Below are positions 42,232 through 51,574 of a DNA stretch of 64,000 nucleotides, one piece after another; position 1 is the stretch's first letter; every line of letters begins with the position of its first letter. The DNA comes from Vagococcus hydrophili. Its GTDB lineage: Bacteria; Bacillota; Bacilli; Lactobacillales; Vagococcaceae. The translations under genes were made by a program, and so were the position numbers. The stretch lies in assembly GCF_011304195.1 (NCBI RefSeq), contig NZ_CP049887.1:930001-994000 (forward strand), written 5' to 3'. The notes beneath the pieces were generated by a model. It worked only from the letters and a program-made list of their open reading frames with translations, made no database searches and was not told where the DNA came from.

Positions 42232-43116
42232 TTACAGTTTCGTGATGTCTCGAATATAATTTCGAGCATTCTGAGCATAAATAAACGGATTAGCTTTTGC
42301 TGGATCTTGTTCTGCTTCAACCACAATCCAACCTGAGTATTGATCTTTTTCAATTTCTTCCCAAATTGGAGCAAAATCGATCATGCCATCACCAGGAACT
42401 GTAAAGACACCTTCTTTCACACCAGTTAAGAAACTTGATTCATTTTGTTTTACTTCTGCCATTTTTGCTTCACGAATATCTTTAAAGTGAATATGGAAAA
42501 TACGGTCTTTATGCGCGCGGTAAACCTCAATTGGGTTTTCACCAGAAAATACTAAATGACCTGTATCAAATAATAAAGATACTTTATTAGGATCTGTTTC
42601 TTTCATTAAGCGGTCGATTTCAGCGGTTGTTTGAACCCCTGTCCCCATATGGTGATGATAAACAATTTTCATGTCCTTCTCAGCAGCCACTTCACCTAAT
42701 TTTTCTAACCCTGTTGTTAACAGTTTCCAGTCTTCTTCTGAGAAAATTGGTTTTTCTTTAAAAACAGGTGTGTCCATTTGACCTTGGATACTATGCCCTT
42801 GTTCTGAAACAACAATCACTTTTGCTCCCATAGCATGTAAGAAATCACGGTGCTTGATGAAAGCTTCTTTTGTTTCTTCATATGGTTTAGTTGTTAATAA
42901 GGCACTAAACCATGCACTAGCAACAGAAAGTCCACGAGGTGCTAAGTATGATTTCAAAACTTCTGGATCTTTAGGGTATTTGTTTCCAATTTCTGTCCCT
43001 GTAAATCCTGCTAAGGCCATCTCACTAATACATTGTTCGAATGTATTTTCTTTTCCTAATTCTGGCAGATCATCATTTGTCCAAGCAATAGGTGCAATCG
43101 CTAATTTTATTGACAT
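42232..43116 (-). CDS. iolE: myo-Inosose-2 dehydratase
   Basis: 294 residues of the xylose isomerase-like TIM-barrel family. It dehydrates 2-keto-myo-inositol to the diketone in the second step of inositol breakdown. Visible features: APIAWTNDDLPELG at the N-terminus, TEIGNKYP, the metal-binding YHHHMGTG and LLFDTGHLVFSGE, and HFKDIR, all typical of IolE. It leads the second inositol transcript, which has a cre-like site just upstream. Confidence 0.93.
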   Translation of the reverse strand: MSIKLAIAPIAWTNDDLPELGKENTFEQCISEMALAGFTGTEIGNKYPKDPEVLKSYLAPRGLSVASAWFSALLTTKPYEETKEAFIKHRDFLHAMGAKVIVVSEQGHSIQGQMDTPVFKEKPIFSEEDWKLLTTGLEKLGEVAAEKDMKIVYHHHMGTGVQTTAEIDRLMKETDPNKVSLLFDTGHLVFSGENPIEVYRAHKDRIFHIHFKDIREAKMAEVKQNESSFLTGVKEGVFTVPGDGMIDFAPIWEEIEKDQYSGWIVVEAEQDPAKANPFIYAQNARNYIRDITKL

Positions 43117-43136
43117 AATATCCTCCTACGCGCCCA

Positions 43137-43150
43137 TAAAGCGCTTTCTG
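43137..43150. promoter_or_regulatory. Candidate cre site (CcpA) upstream of iolE
   Basis: The minus strand reads CAGAAAGCGCTTTA, with the AAAGCGCTTT palindromic core of catabolite-responsive elements, about 20 bases before the iolE start. It would give glucose repression of the second inositol transcript. Confidence 0.5.
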
Positions 43151-43166
43151 TATTTTATTTTTATAA

Positions 43167-43195
43167 GAGACTAACGTTTAAGCTAGTCTCTATTT
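43167..43195 (-). terminator. Hairpin between iolD and iolE
   Basis: AGAGACTA/TTAGTCTCT arms with a nine-base loop; the minus-strand tail reads TATAAAAAT, weak for a terminator. It may act as attenuator or processing site between iolD and iolE. Confidence 0.4.
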
Positions 43196-43203
43196 ATAGT
43201 CAG

Positions 43204-43312
43204 GGGATAAAAAGTCTGCTCCCACGGCAACTTCACGAAAATCGATCAATCAAAAGAGCGATTGTTCGATTTTCCCTCCAGTTGCTCGGAGCAAAACGAC
43301 TTTTGACCCACC
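43204..43312 (-). repeat. Structured 3'-UTR repeat, copy after iolD
   Basis: On the minus strand the element folds as nested stems: CAAAAGTC/GACTTTT, TGCTCC/GGAGCA, GCAACT/AGTTGC and GAAAATCGA/TCGATTTTC, with internal loops GA opposite CGTG, and GGAGG opposite GTGA. It begins within ten bases of the iolD stop codon, in sense orientation. Compare 60530-60634, where the same layout has different but complementary stem bases. Confidence 0.65.
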
Positions 43313-43319
43313 CTGTTTC

Positions 43320-45236
43320 TTAATATTTCCAAGCATTCTCTAACTTTTCAGCTCGAGCTCTACTTACTTCTAGTACGGTATCCATACCTGATACTTCAGA
43401 AACACCCACGTTCCACCAACCACCATAACCATCTGTCATGGTTTTTGGTAACACTTTAATGTCAAAGAGAGTTGAAACAGTTTGTATTTTCGCATCTTTA
43501 ATCGCAGCAATTAGCTCTTTACGATTATTAATACGGTAAACTTTACAGCCATAACCTTCTGCAACTTTGGCATAATCAATTTGCATAATTTGATTATCTG
43601 AATCACGTAGTTCACAGTTAAAGCTGCCACCACCGTTACCCATTTGTAAGTTATTAATACAACCATAACCCGCATTATCAAACAGCATCACATTGATTTT
43701 TTGTTTGTATTGAAGAGCTGTCACAAGTTCTGTGTGAAGCATTAGGAAGCTACCATCACCAAGAACGGCATAAACTTCTTCTTTAGGATTTGCTAACTTC
43801 GCTCCTAAAGCCCCAGCTACTTCATAGCCCATACATGAATAACCATATTCTAAATGATAAGAATTGACTGTATTTGTTTGCCATAATCTTTGTAAGTCTC
43901 CTGGTAAAGAACCAGCAGAAGCTACGACAACACTACTGTCTTCCACTTCATCATTTAAAGTAATTAAAGCATTCGTTTGAGTGAAGGTTGTGTTTAATTT
44001 TTCTGCGTACTCATTCATCACGTCTTGATCAAAATGACCTTTCACTTCAGGTGAGAAGTTATCATGATTGAATTCAACCTCTCTTAAACGGTCACGCTCG
44101 ATTTTCCATTCATCTTGACAAGCTTCAAGTTCACTACCAAATGACGTTTTATAACCCGTTAAACGAGGTGCTAAACTTTCGATGGTTGCTTTTGCGTCTC
44201 CCACTAATTGCGTGGCATCGAATTTATAAGCTTGCACACGACTCACGTTGATATTTAAAAACTTCGTTGTGCCGTAGTTAAACGCTGTTTTTGATGATGT
44301 CGTGAAATCCGTATAACGTGTCCCAATCCCAATAATTAAATCTGAGGCTTGAACTGCTTTGTTAGCGGCTGATGTTCCTAAGATTCCTGAACCACCTAAG
44401 TTATATGGAAAGTTCGTTGGAATCGTTGATTTACCTGCATGTGTTTCCACTAAAGGAATACCATGAGCCGTAGCAAATGCTTCAATCACAGGTCCTGCTT
44501 CTGAATATTTCGCTCCCCCACCAACAATCATAACTGGTTTTTTACTTGCTTTAATCACTTCAACCGCCTCATTTAAAGCGCGTTCCACAGGTGTCACACG
44601 GTCTAAATAATGAACTCTTTTATTGAAGAAACTAGCATCAAAATCAAAGGCTTCGCCTTCTGTATCTTGAGGTAAACAAATCGTTACTGGACCAGATGTC
44701 GCTGGATTTGTCAGCACTTCAAAGGCACGAATCATGGCGCTCATTAATTGCTCTGGACGCTCAATTTTATCCCAATATCTTGAAACAGCTTTAAAAGCAT
44801 CATTCGTTGTTAAAGCGATACTTGATTCATGTTCCAACTGTTGCAACACTGGATCTGGTTGACGTGTGGAAAATGTATCAGCTGGTAAGAATAACACTGG
44901 AATGTTGTTCGCATGAGCTGTTGCTGCTGCTGTGACCATATTTGCTGATCCAGGCCCAGCTGAAGCCGTCACCGCGTAAATTTTACGTCTTAATGATTGC
45001 TTTGCATAGCCAATCGCTGCATGGGCCATTCCTTGTTCATTTTTACCTTGAATGACTTTTAAATGGCCTGGATTTTCTTCTAATGCATGTCCTAGACCTA
45101 AGACATTTCCATGACCAAAGATATTAAAGACGCCTTCCACAAAAGGAGTTTCAACGCCATCAACTGAAATATATTGTTGATTTAAAAATTTAACTAAAGC
45201 TTGCGCCGTCGTTAATCGAACGGTTTCTCTCATCAT
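43320..45236 (-). CDS. iolD: 3D-(3,5/4)-trihydroxycyclohexane-1,2-dione hydrolase
   Basis: 638 residues of the thiamine-diphosphate enzyme family, opening the inositol ring to 5-deoxy-glucuronate. The catalytic Glu is in KVIQGKNEQGMAHAAIGYAK, and the ThDP-binding GDGSFLMLHTELVTALQYKQKINVMLFDN stretch is in the C-terminal domain. It is the last of iolA-B-C-D, 12 bases after iolC. Two adjacent ATG codons compete for the start; both fit AAGGAAG. Confidence 0.95.
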   Translation of the reverse strand: MMRETVRLTTAQALVKFLNQQYISVDGVETPFVEGVFNIFGHGNVLGLGHALEENPGHLKVIQGKNEQGMAHAAIGYAKQSLRRKIYAVTASAGPGSANMVTAAATAHANNIPVLFLPADTFSTRQPDPVLQQLEHESSIALTTNDAFKAVSRYWDKIERPEQLMSAMIRAFEVLTNPATSGPVTICLPQDTEGEAFDFDASFFNKRVHYLDRVTPVERALNEAVEVIKASKKPVMIVGGGAKYSEAGPVIEAFATAHGIPLVETHAGKSTIPTNFPYNLGGSGILGTSAANKAVQASDLIIGIGTRYTDFTTSSKTAFNYGTTKFLNINVSRVQAYKFDATQLVGDAKATIESLAPRLTGYKTSFGSELEACQDEWKIERDRLREVEFNHDNFSPEVKGHFDQDVMNEYAEKLNTTFTQTNALITLNDEVEDSSVVVASAGSLPGDLQRLWQTNTVNSYHLEYGYSCMGYEVAGALGAKLANPKEEVYAVLGDGSFLMLHTELVTALQYKQKINVMLFDNAGYGCINNLQMGNGGGSFNCELRDSDNQIMQIDYAKVAEGYGCKVYRINNRKELIAAIKDAKIQTVSTLFDIKVLPKTMTDGYGGWWNVGVSEVSGMDTVLEVSRARAEKLENAWKY

Positions 45237-45248
45237 GACACTTCCTTT

Positions 45249-46211
45249 TTAAGCTTGTTCTTTCATTAACGCTTCAATTTCAACAACAGTTGGCATTGCT
45301 TCTGAAGAGCTATGTTTACTAACAACAATCGCTGCTGAGGCACTACCATATTGCAGGGCTTCTTGGATTGTCTTTCCTTGAATTAACGCATAGATAAAGG
45401 CTGCTGCATAAGAATCTCCTGCACCAAATGTTTTTAATACATTTGATTTATAGGCTGTTCCACGAATCACTTCGCCAGCTTTTGTATAAGCGTATGAACC
45501 TTCAACACCATGTTTAATAACGATTAATTCTGGGGCATGTTGGAATAAGTAAGCAACTGTTTCTTCGTTTTTACCGCCTTCAATGTTTTCTAACATATCA
45601 AACTCATCACGTGTACCAATCACAACATCTGCTTGTTCAGCAACGATTGAGTAATAAACTGAAACTTCTTCACTATTTTTCCATGTGTATGGACGGTAAT
45701 CTAATTCAAAAATAACTTTTACATCATTTTTCTTAGCTAACGAAACCGCTTTTAAAACTGCTTCACGAGAAGGGCTTTGTGCTAATCCTGTTCCTGATAC
45801 CACAATATTTTTAGCTTCTTTAATATATTCTTCACTGATTTCATCAGTATCTAAGTAAAGGTCAGCCACTTCATCACGGTACATTAAAATACTACATTCT
45901 TCTGGACTTAAGATTTCAGTAAATGCCAAACCTGTTTTCTTACCTGATTGATCCACAACCATGTTACTTGTATCAATCCCAGCATCTTTCATGAAGCCAG
46001 TAATGAAACGTCCATGTTGATCGTCTGGAACTTTTCCAATAAAACCACATGATAAACCTAATTTAGAAGCACCAATAGCAATATTTGCTGGTGAACCTCC
46101 AACGTATTTAGTAAATGTTACTGTTTCTTCCATTGGGCGGTTATATTCTACAGCGTTTAAGTCAATACACGCGCGACCAATTGCGATTAAATCATATTTT
46201 TTTTCAGCCAT
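45249..46211 (-). CDS. iolC: 5-Dehydro-2-deoxygluconokinase
   Basis: A 320-residue PfkB-family kinase that phosphorylates 5-keto-2-deoxygluconate; the product is the inducer of IolR in Bacillus. The N-terminal AIGRACIDLNAVEY, the GGSPANIAIG motif and the C-terminal FGAGDSYAAAFIYAL with the catalytic Asp are clear. At 320 residues it is the single-domain form, so it carries no fused aldolase domain as some IolC proteins do. Confidence 0.93.
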   Translation of the reverse strand: MAEKKYDLIAIGRACIDLNAVEYNRPMEETVTFTKYVGGSPANIAIGASKLGLSCGFIGKVPDDQHGRFITGFMKDAGIDTSNMVVDQSGKKTGLAFTEILSPEECSILMYRDEVADLYLDTDEISEEYIKEAKNIVVSGTGLAQSPSREAVLKAVSLAKKNDVKVIFELDYRPYTWKNSEEVSVYYSIVAEQADVVIGTRDEFDMLENIEGGKNEETVAYLFQHAPELIVIKHGVEGSYAYTKAGEVIRGTAYKSNVLKTFGAGDSYAAAFIYALIQGKTIQEALQYGSASAAIVVSKHSSSEAMPTVVEIEALMKEQA

Positions 46212-46232
46212 TATATTAAATTCCCTTCGTCG

Positions 46233-47051
46233 TTAAGTTCTATGGATAATCCATTCGTGATCTTTATCATTGTTAAATTGCCATTTTTTAATTGGCCCTG
46301 CCATAATATTTAAGTAGTAACCATCATAGCCATCTGGTACTGATACTGGATGATATCCTTTTGGTACTAGGACCACATTTTCGTTTTCAACTGCCATAGT
46401 TTCATCAATGCTGCGATCATCTGTATAAACTCTTTGGAAAACAAATCCTTGTTTTGGATTCATCTCATGATAGTAAGTTTCCTCTAAGAATGATTCTTCT
46501 GGTAAATTGTCTTGATCATGTTTATGTGGTGGGTAACTTGACCAGTTGCCACTATCAGTAAAGACTTCTACCACAATCAATTTATCTGAAATAGGACTTT
46601 GATCGTCTAAAATATTGTGAACCATACGTTTGTTTTGATACAACCCGCGATTTTCCACTCGGTTATCTGTTGCTTTAATTAATGTCGTTGGCATATCCAC
46701 CTTACTTGGTGCGTAACAGAAAATCACTTTAGCGTCACTTTCAGCCACCACTTTAAATTCTTTACCACTTGAAACATAGACACTATCTGTTGGGATTTTT
46801 TCAAAAACATCGTCTCTTGTTCCGATGTTTTTAAATTCATCCTCTCCAGAATAAACAGAAACTTTACCCGTTAGAACAACTAAGCAGACTTCTAAGTCTG
46901 TTAGTTGTTCTGAGTATTCTCCGCCAGTTTCCATAGCGAGTAATTTCAATTCGATATATTCTAAACCAGCGTCCTTACGTGTAACATGATGTCTTTCAAT
47001 CACTTTTGGCGCGATTTCTTTATTCGTTGGAATTCTTTTTAAATATGACAT
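46233..47051 (-). CDS. iolB: 5-Deoxy-glucuronate isomerase
   Basis: 272 residues of the KduI/IolB bicupin family. It isomerises 5-deoxy-glucuronate to 5-keto-2-deoxygluconate. The metal-binding WSSYPPHKHD and the downstream ETYYHEMNPKQGFVFQRVY carry the His and Glu ligands. It lies between iolA and iolC with spacers of 16 and 21 bases. Confidence 0.93.
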   Translation of the reverse strand: MSYLKRIPTNKEIAPKVIERHHVTRKDAGLEYIELKLLAMETGGEYSEQLTDLEVCLVVLTGKVSVYSGEDEFKNIGTRDDVFEKIPTDSVYVSSGKEFKVVAESDAKVIFCYAPSKVDMPTTLIKATDNRVENRGLYQNKRMVHNILDDQSPISDKLIVVEVFTDSGNWSSYPPHKHDQDNLPEESFLEETYYHEMNPKQGFVFQRVYTDDRSIDETMAVENENVVLVPKGYHPVSVPDGYDGYYLNIMAGPIKKWQFNNDKDHEWIIHRT

Positions 47052-47067
47052 GTCGATTTCTCCTTAA

Positions 47068-48528
47068 TTAGATATCGTTTCTTGATAAGCGAGCTGTCAC
47101 TACTTTGTTTCTTGTGTAGAAGTCAACGCCAGCTTTACCGTTTGCAGGTAAGGTACCGTAGAATGATGATTTCCAGCCCGAGAATGGGAACATTGCCATT
47201 GGCGCTGGGACACCTAAGTTAATGCCTAGCATGCCTGCATCCATGTTTTCTCTAAAGTAACGAACTGCTGAAGCGTTATTTGTGAATAAACAACCACCAT
47301 TAGCAAATTGAGATTTGTTAGCAATTTCGATTCCTTCTTTAAGGTCTTTGATTTTCATCACTGATAATACAGGCGCGAAGATCTCATCTTGCCAAATCTT
47401 CATGTCCGTTGTCACACCTTCAAAAATAGTTGGTCTAACAAAGTAACCTGATTCATCCATATCTTCACGACCATCACAAACTAATTTAGCGCCTGATTCA
47501 ACACCTGATTCAATATAGCTGATCGTACGTTTTAAGTTTTCTTCACGAATCACAGGTCCTAAGAACACACCGTCATCTAAGCCGTTACCCATTTTAATGT
47601 TACGAGCTTCTTTGGTTAATCTTTCCATGAATTCATCATAGATACCTTCTTCAACCGTCACAACTGCGGCTGCCATACAACGCTCACCGGCAGAACCAAA
47701 GGCTGCACCGATAATTGCTGGTAGGCTATCATCTAAGTTCGCATCATTTAAAACGATGGTATGATTTTTAGCTCCTGTTAATGATTGAACACGTTTCAGA
47801 TTTTTAGAACCTTCCGTGTAAACATACTCACCAACTGGTTGTGAACCGACAAATGAGATGGCTTTAATGTCTTTATGCTGTAATAAACCGTTTACAACAT
47901 CATGTGCACCAAATACGACGTTGAAAACACCTTTTGGAAGTCCCGCTTCTTCTAATAAAGAAACCACTTTTTCCATTAACATTGGCGCTTTTTCTGAAGG
48001 CTTGATAACAACTGTATTACCTGTCGCAATCGCCATTGGAAACATCCAAAATGGAACCATCATTGGGAAGTTAAATGGTGTAATACCACCAACAACACCG
48101 ATTGGGTATTTATAAACTGAAGCCTCTACGTCTGTTGCAATTGAAGATAAGTTATCACCCATCATTAAAGTTGGCGCACTTGCCGCAAATTCGACGTTTT
48201 CGATTCCGCGTTGTACCTCTCCATAACTCTCAGATAAAGCCTTTCCATTTTCAATTGTGATTAACTTGGCTAACTCGTCTTTTGCTTCGATTAGTAATTG
48301 ATGGAAGCGATAAAGGATACGTGCGCGTCTTGGAACAGCGACTTCTTTCCACTCTTGAAAAGCAATATGTGCCACGTCGGCTGCTTTATTTATGTCGTCA
48401 AATGTTGATAAAGGTACTTGGCAGATAGGTTCTTTCGTTGCTGGATTAACAACTACCTCATACTCACTCGTTGTACTTTCGATCCATTCACCGTTAATAT
48501 AATTTCTTAATTTTCTAATATCTGACAT
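47068..48528 (-). CDS. iolA: Methylmalonate-semialdehyde dehydrogenase (acylating)
   Basis: 486 residues of the aldehyde dehydrogenase superfamily, MmsA/IolA type. It converts malonate semialdehyde to acetyl-CoA, the last step of inositol breakdown. Catalytic Cys284 lies in [19 protein letters not shown] and the cofactor-binding [11 protein letters not shown] are also typical. ATG 48528 is chosen because GGAGGG lies seven bases upstream; the frame is open 12 codons further without such a site. It is first in the operon, with a strong promoter upstream. Confidence 0.94.
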   Translation of the reverse strand: MSDIRKLRNYINGEWIESTTSEYEVVVNPATKEPICQVPLSTFDDINKAADVAHIAFQEWKEVAVPRRARILYRFHQLLIEAKDELAKLITIENGKALSESYGEVQRGIENVEFAASAPTLMMGDNLSSIATDVEASVYKYPIGVVGGITPFNFPMMVPFWMFPMAIATGNTVVIKPSEKAPMLMEKVVSLLEEAGLPKGVFNVVFGAHDVVNGLLQHKDIKAISFVGSQPVGEYVYTEGSKNLKRVQSLTGAKNHTIVLNDANLDDSLPAIIGAAFGSAGERCMAAAVVTVEEGIYDEFMERLTKEARNIKMGNGLDDGVFLGPVIREENLKRTISYIESGVESGAKLVCDGREDMDESGYFVRPTIFEGVTTDMKIWQDEIFAPVLSVMKIKDLKEGIEIANKSQFANGGCLFTNNASAVRYFRENMDAGMLGINLGVPAPMAMFPFSGWKSSFYGTLPANGKAGVDFYTRNKVVTARLSRNDI

Positions 48529-48542
48529 GATATCCCTCCATT

Positions 48543-48598
48543 TTTTTAACCAATTTGCTAACAAAACTTTATTAATTTTTGGTTACATTGGTTAACTC
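48543..48598. promoter_or_regulatory. Candidate IolR operators (TAACCAA repeats)
   Basis: Three copies of TAACCAA occur between the iolA promoter and its start codon: two as a direct repeat with a nine-base period on the minus strand near 48580-48598, and one inverted at 48547-48553. Placement after the -10 box suits repression by the divergent DeoR-type regulator. Confidence 0.4.
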
Positions 48599-48605
48599 AC
48601 AACAA

Positions 48606-48634
48606 ATATTACATCAACATAATCAATTAGTCAA
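48606..48634 (-). promoter_or_regulatory. iolABCD promoter
   Basis: Minus-strand TTGACT (48629-48634) and TAATAT (48606-48611) with 17-base spacing, about 75 bases before iolA. Confidence 0.7.
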
Positions 48635-48692
48635 TTGTTTTATTAACTTTAATAAAAAAATAAAACAACTTACTCATTTTTATGGTTAAGTG

Positions 48693-48721
48693 TTGATTAT
48701 TTCACATGACTGTGATACATT
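48693..48721 (+). promoter_or_regulatory. Regulator gene promoter with palindrome
   Basis: TTGATT (48693-48698) and TACATT (48716-48721), 17 bases apart. The spacer holds a perfect TCACA-N4-TGTGA inverted repeat (48702-48715), a possible operator. About 40 bases precede the regulator's ATG. Confidence 0.5.
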
Positions 48722-48762
48722 TTATTCAATAGTAAAATAAAAAGTAAGTGGAGCTAGAATTT

Positions 48763-49521
48763 ATGAAAGAAAAGAGATATGAGTTAATTAAACACTACAT
48801 CCTCCAAAAGAATCATGTCACATTAAAAGAGTTAGAAGATGAATTTAATGTATCTATGAACACGATTCGAAGAGATGTTAATAAAATTTTAGAAGATTCA
48901 CGTTTTGAAAAAGTTTATGGTGGGGTAAGTGTTAAAAAGAATACTTTGGTAAACTTCGAAGATCGAAACATCGAAAATAAGGAGATTAAAAAGGGAATTG
49001 CTAAAGCTGCTGCTGACTTGATTCAGCCACATGACTTAATTTATATTGATTCCGGAACCACAACTAAATACATCCTAGATTATTTAGATGATGACATTGA
49101 TATTTCAATCATCACCAACAGCCTAGATGTGATTGTTAAAGCTGAAAAGTTCAAAAATATCCCCATCTTTTTAATTGGTCATGTTTTTAAAAAATCGACC
49201 CGCTCATTCGTTGGGGTTGAATCAGATGAACTAACAGCTAAATACAACATTAGTAAAGCTTTTATGGCCGCAACTGCTGTTTCTATGCAAAGTGGTTTGA
49301 TGAACTCTGATGTGATGGAATATGAAATCAAAAAACAAGCAATTGAAAAAGCAAACAATGTTTTCTTACTTGCAGACGCAGAAAAATTTGATAAGTCGAC
49401 CTTATTAACCTATGCCAGTTTAAAAGATATTGATTGCATGATTACCAATAAACATTTTAATGAAGAGTACAATGAATTCTTTGCAGAAAACAATATAAAA
49501 ACAATAGAGACGACTCCTTAA
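48763..49521 (+). CDS. iolR: DeoR-family regulator of the inositol genes
   Basis: 252 residues: an N-terminal DeoR winged helix (KRYELIKHYILQKNHVTLKE, then NTIRRDV) and a DeoR sensor domain with the phosphosugar-binding DSGTTTKYIL and ITNSLDV segments. It is divergent from iolA and is the obvious candidate repressor, lifted in Bacillus by the phosphorylated product of IolC. ATG 48763 is chosen over an in-frame GTG five codons earlier because GTGGAG is then correctly spaced. A terminator follows. Confidence 0.85.
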   Translation: MKEKRYELIKHYILQKNHVTLKELEDEFNVSMNTIRRDVNKILEDSRFEKVYGGVSVKKNTLVNFEDRNIENKEIKKGIAKAAADLIQPHDLIYIDSGTTTKYILDYLDDDIDISIITNSLDVIVKAEKFKNIPIFLIGHVFKKSTRSFVGVESDELTAKYNISKAFMAATAVSMQSGLMNSDVMEYEIKKQAIEKANNVFLLADAEKFDKSTLLTYASLKDIDCMITNKHFNEEYNEFFAENNIKTIETTP

Positions 49522-49546
49522 TTAAGGAAATCGTCTCTATTTTTTA
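49504..49546. terminator. Terminator between iolR and the antiporter gene
   Basis: AGAGACGA/TCGTCTCT arms with an inner CCTTAA/TTAAGG stem and T run. It overlaps the end of iolR and lies between convergent genes, so it may serve both. Confidence 0.8.
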
Positions 49547-50692
49547 ATTAGTTTTAAGTTTACCAAAGTAATATTTTAATAATGGTGGTGCGATTAATGT
49601 GGTTAAGATGACTGAGATAATCACCGTTGTGTAGTATTCTTCAGATAATAAACCTGAAGCAAGACCCGTTGTTGCTAAAATCAAGGCCACTTCTCCCCTT
49701 GAAATCATCCCTGCACCGATACTTAATGAAGACAACTTATCAAAACCAGTTGCTTTGGCTCCAATAAAACCACCAATTAATTTAGAAAGAACAGCTACCA
49801 GCGTACAGACAATTAAGAATGGTAATTGATTCATCACCCCGTTAAAGGAAACATTTAAACCGACACCAACATAGAAGAATGGAACAAAAATCGCATTGGC
49901 GATTGGATCTACTGTATGCTCAATCTCATCTTTGTATTCTGTATCAGAAATGAATAATCCGATAAAGAAGGTTCCAATAATTCCTGCCATACCTAACATC
50001 TCTGAAAAATAAGCAACCGCAAAACAAATCGCTACAGCCATTGTTGTCACTGGAACAGTCACTTTGAATTTAGAGGCTGTTTTTAATAAGAAAGGTAAAA
50101 TATATTTACCAAAGACATAAATCGAAACAAAGAAAATCACTTTTTTAACTAGAACCATTGGAATAGAGACTACTTCATCTCCTCCACCTAAGAATGACAT
50201 CGCAAAGGCTAGTAAAATAACCACCAAAATATCATCCACCACAGCCGCACCTAATATCGTACTAGCTTCTTTGGTTTTCATGACCGACAATTCTTTTAAC
50301 ACTTGAACCGTAATACTCACAGAGGTTGCGGAAAACAGAACTCCTAGAAAGACGGAATGCTCAAAATCTAATCCAAAAGCTTCTCCGACTAGAAAGGCTG
50401 AAAATAATGGAATGATAATTCCAATAACCGCTACAGCAACTGCCGGTTTAAAATTTTCTTTTAATTGCTTGGTGTCTGTCTCAAGGCCTGCTAAGAACAT
50501 TAACAACAGAACCCCAATCATTGAAAATTCTTGAAAAATATCTGAGGTATTAACCCAAGATAAAACCGCTGGACCTAAGACAATTCCGATAAGTAGCTTT
50601 CCTAAAACAGCTGGTTGCCCTAATCTCACAGAAATATGCCCACAAATTTTGGTACTTATTAAAACTAAGACCATTGTTACTATAAATTCCAT
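49544..50692 (-). CDS. Monovalent cation:proton antiporter, CPA2 family
   Basis: 382 residues with about 11-12 membrane helices, of the Na+/H+ exchanger (KefB/NapA-like) family. The ATSVSITVQVLKEL stretch and the paired acidic residues of AAVVDDILVVILL, which carry ions in this family, are visible. It ends just after the membrane domain, without the TrkA-N domain of KefB/C, so it resembles NapA-type Na+/H+ or K+/H+ exchangers. NapA of Enterococcus hirae is a known relative. The ion cannot be fixed from sequence. Confidence 0.87.
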   Translation of the reverse strand: MEFIVTMVLVLISTKICGHISVRLGQPAVLGKLLIGIVLGPAVLSWVNTSDIFQEFSMIGVLLLMFLAGLETDTKQLKENFKPAVAVAVIGIIIPLFSAFLVGEAFGLDFEHSVFLGVLFSATSVSITVQVLKELSVMKTKEASTILGAAVVDDILVVILLAFAMSFLGGGDEVVSIPMVLVKKVIFFVSIYVFGKYILPFLLKTASKFKVTVPVTTMAVAICFAVAYFSEMLGMAGIIGTFFIGLFISDTEYKDEIEHTVDPIANAIFVPFFYVGVGLNVSFNGVMNQLPFLIVCTLVAVLSKLIGGFIGAKATGFDKLSSLSIGAGMISRGEVALILATTGLASGLLSEEYYTTVIISVILTTLIAPPLLKYYFGKLKTN

Positions 50693-50829
50693 AATGTATA
50701 TGTCCCCTCTTCTTTTAAAATCTACACCTACTAACCTACATGAAAACGGTTAGATTGTAAATAGATTTTGAGTAACTTTTGAGTATCTTCACAAAAAGAT
50801 AAATAACTATTGTTTTAATATTCATATAT

Positions 50830-50858
50830 TTGTCTCCAGAAATTCATACCTCTATTCT
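50830..50858 (+). promoter_or_regulatory. Probable promoter of the DUF1269-type gene
   Basis: TTGTCT (50830-50835) and TATTCT (50853-50858) with 17-base spacing. Confidence 0.45.
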
Positions 50859-50900
50859 ATTCTATATACATGAACAAAAAAATTTCTAGGAGGCCCTATA

Positions 50901-51443
50901 ATGGCAAATAACGACAAAGTAATCATCATGAGTTTTGACTCAGAAAGTAAATCATACCAAGCATTCTCAGAAATCAAAGGACTTCACCAAGCACGAACAA
51001 TTAAAGGTGAACAAATGGCAGTTCTTGAGCACCGTTCTAATCATAATTTAGAACCAAAAGATTTTATCGACTTTACAGGAGCAGACAAAAATTTCAAAGG
51101 GAGTATGATTGGGATGTTCGTCGGTATTCTTGGTGGTCCACTAGGTGTTTTACTTGGTTGGTTCACAGGAAGTATCATTGGTTCATCTAAAGATGTAAAA
51201 GAAGTCAAAAACGCCATGTCAATTTTCGAAAAAGCTTTGGCGATTATTCCAGAAGGCGACACAGGCTTAATCCTAATCTGTGAAGAAGAAAATACAGGAC
51301 ATATTGATGATGTGGTGGTTAACCAACTAAACGGAACCATCGAACGATTAGATAAAGAAGAGGTTGAAGCTGAATTAGAAGAAGCTCAAAAAACACAAGA
51401 AGAAGCAGAAGCTAGCGCTAAAAAACGTTGGTTCAAAAAATAA
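50901..51443 (+). CDS. DUF1269-type protein with glycine-zipper segment
   Basis: 180 residues, with a central hydrophobic, glycine-rich stretch (GMFVGILGGPLGVLLGWF, about 73-90) that could insert in or associate with the membrane, and a C-terminal Glu/Ala-rich helix ending in KKRW. This is the pattern of the DUF1269 family (general stress-associated in some bacteria). AGGAGG precedes the ATG by eight bases. It has its own promoter and terminator. Function is unknown. Confidence 0.7.
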   Translation: MANNDKVIIMSFDSESKSYQAFSEIKGLHQARTIKGEQMAVLEHRSNHNLEPKDFIDFTGADKNFKGSMIGMFVGILGGPLGVLLGWFTGSIIGSSKDVKEVKNAMSIFEKALAIIPEGDTGLILICEEENTGHIDDVVVNQLNGTIERLDKEEVEAELEEAQKTQEEAEASAKKRWFKK

Positions 51444-51453
51444 AATAATATTA

Positions 51454-51500
51454 AAAAAGCATCGATAGAGTGAATTTTTCATTCTGTCGGTGCTTTTTTT
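51454..51500 (+). terminator. Terminator after the DUF1269-type gene
   Basis: AAAGCATCGATAGA pairs with TCTGTCGGTGCTTT with G-T pairs, followed by a T run. The T run also borders the TetR promoter. Confidence 0.7.
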
Positions 51501-51551
51501 TGACAAAATTTCATTTATTCATTAACATGAAACATACTACAGAATGTTTCA
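51500..51551 (+). promoter_or_regulatory. TetR-gene promoter and palindromic operator
   Basis: TTGACA (51500-51505) and TAACAT (51523-51528) with 17-base spacing, followed by a perfect TGAAACAT-N8-ATGTTTCA inverted repeat (51528-51551) that covers the -10 edge and start site. This is where a TetR-type repressor would act on its own gene. Confidence 0.7.
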
Positions 51552-51574
51552 CTTTTAAAAGGAGGGAAAAATTG

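Noticed and set aside
51470-51574. Longer N-terminus for the TetR-family regulator
   Set aside because: It would translate through the terminator, promoter and operator, and the extra 35 residues are not TetR-like.
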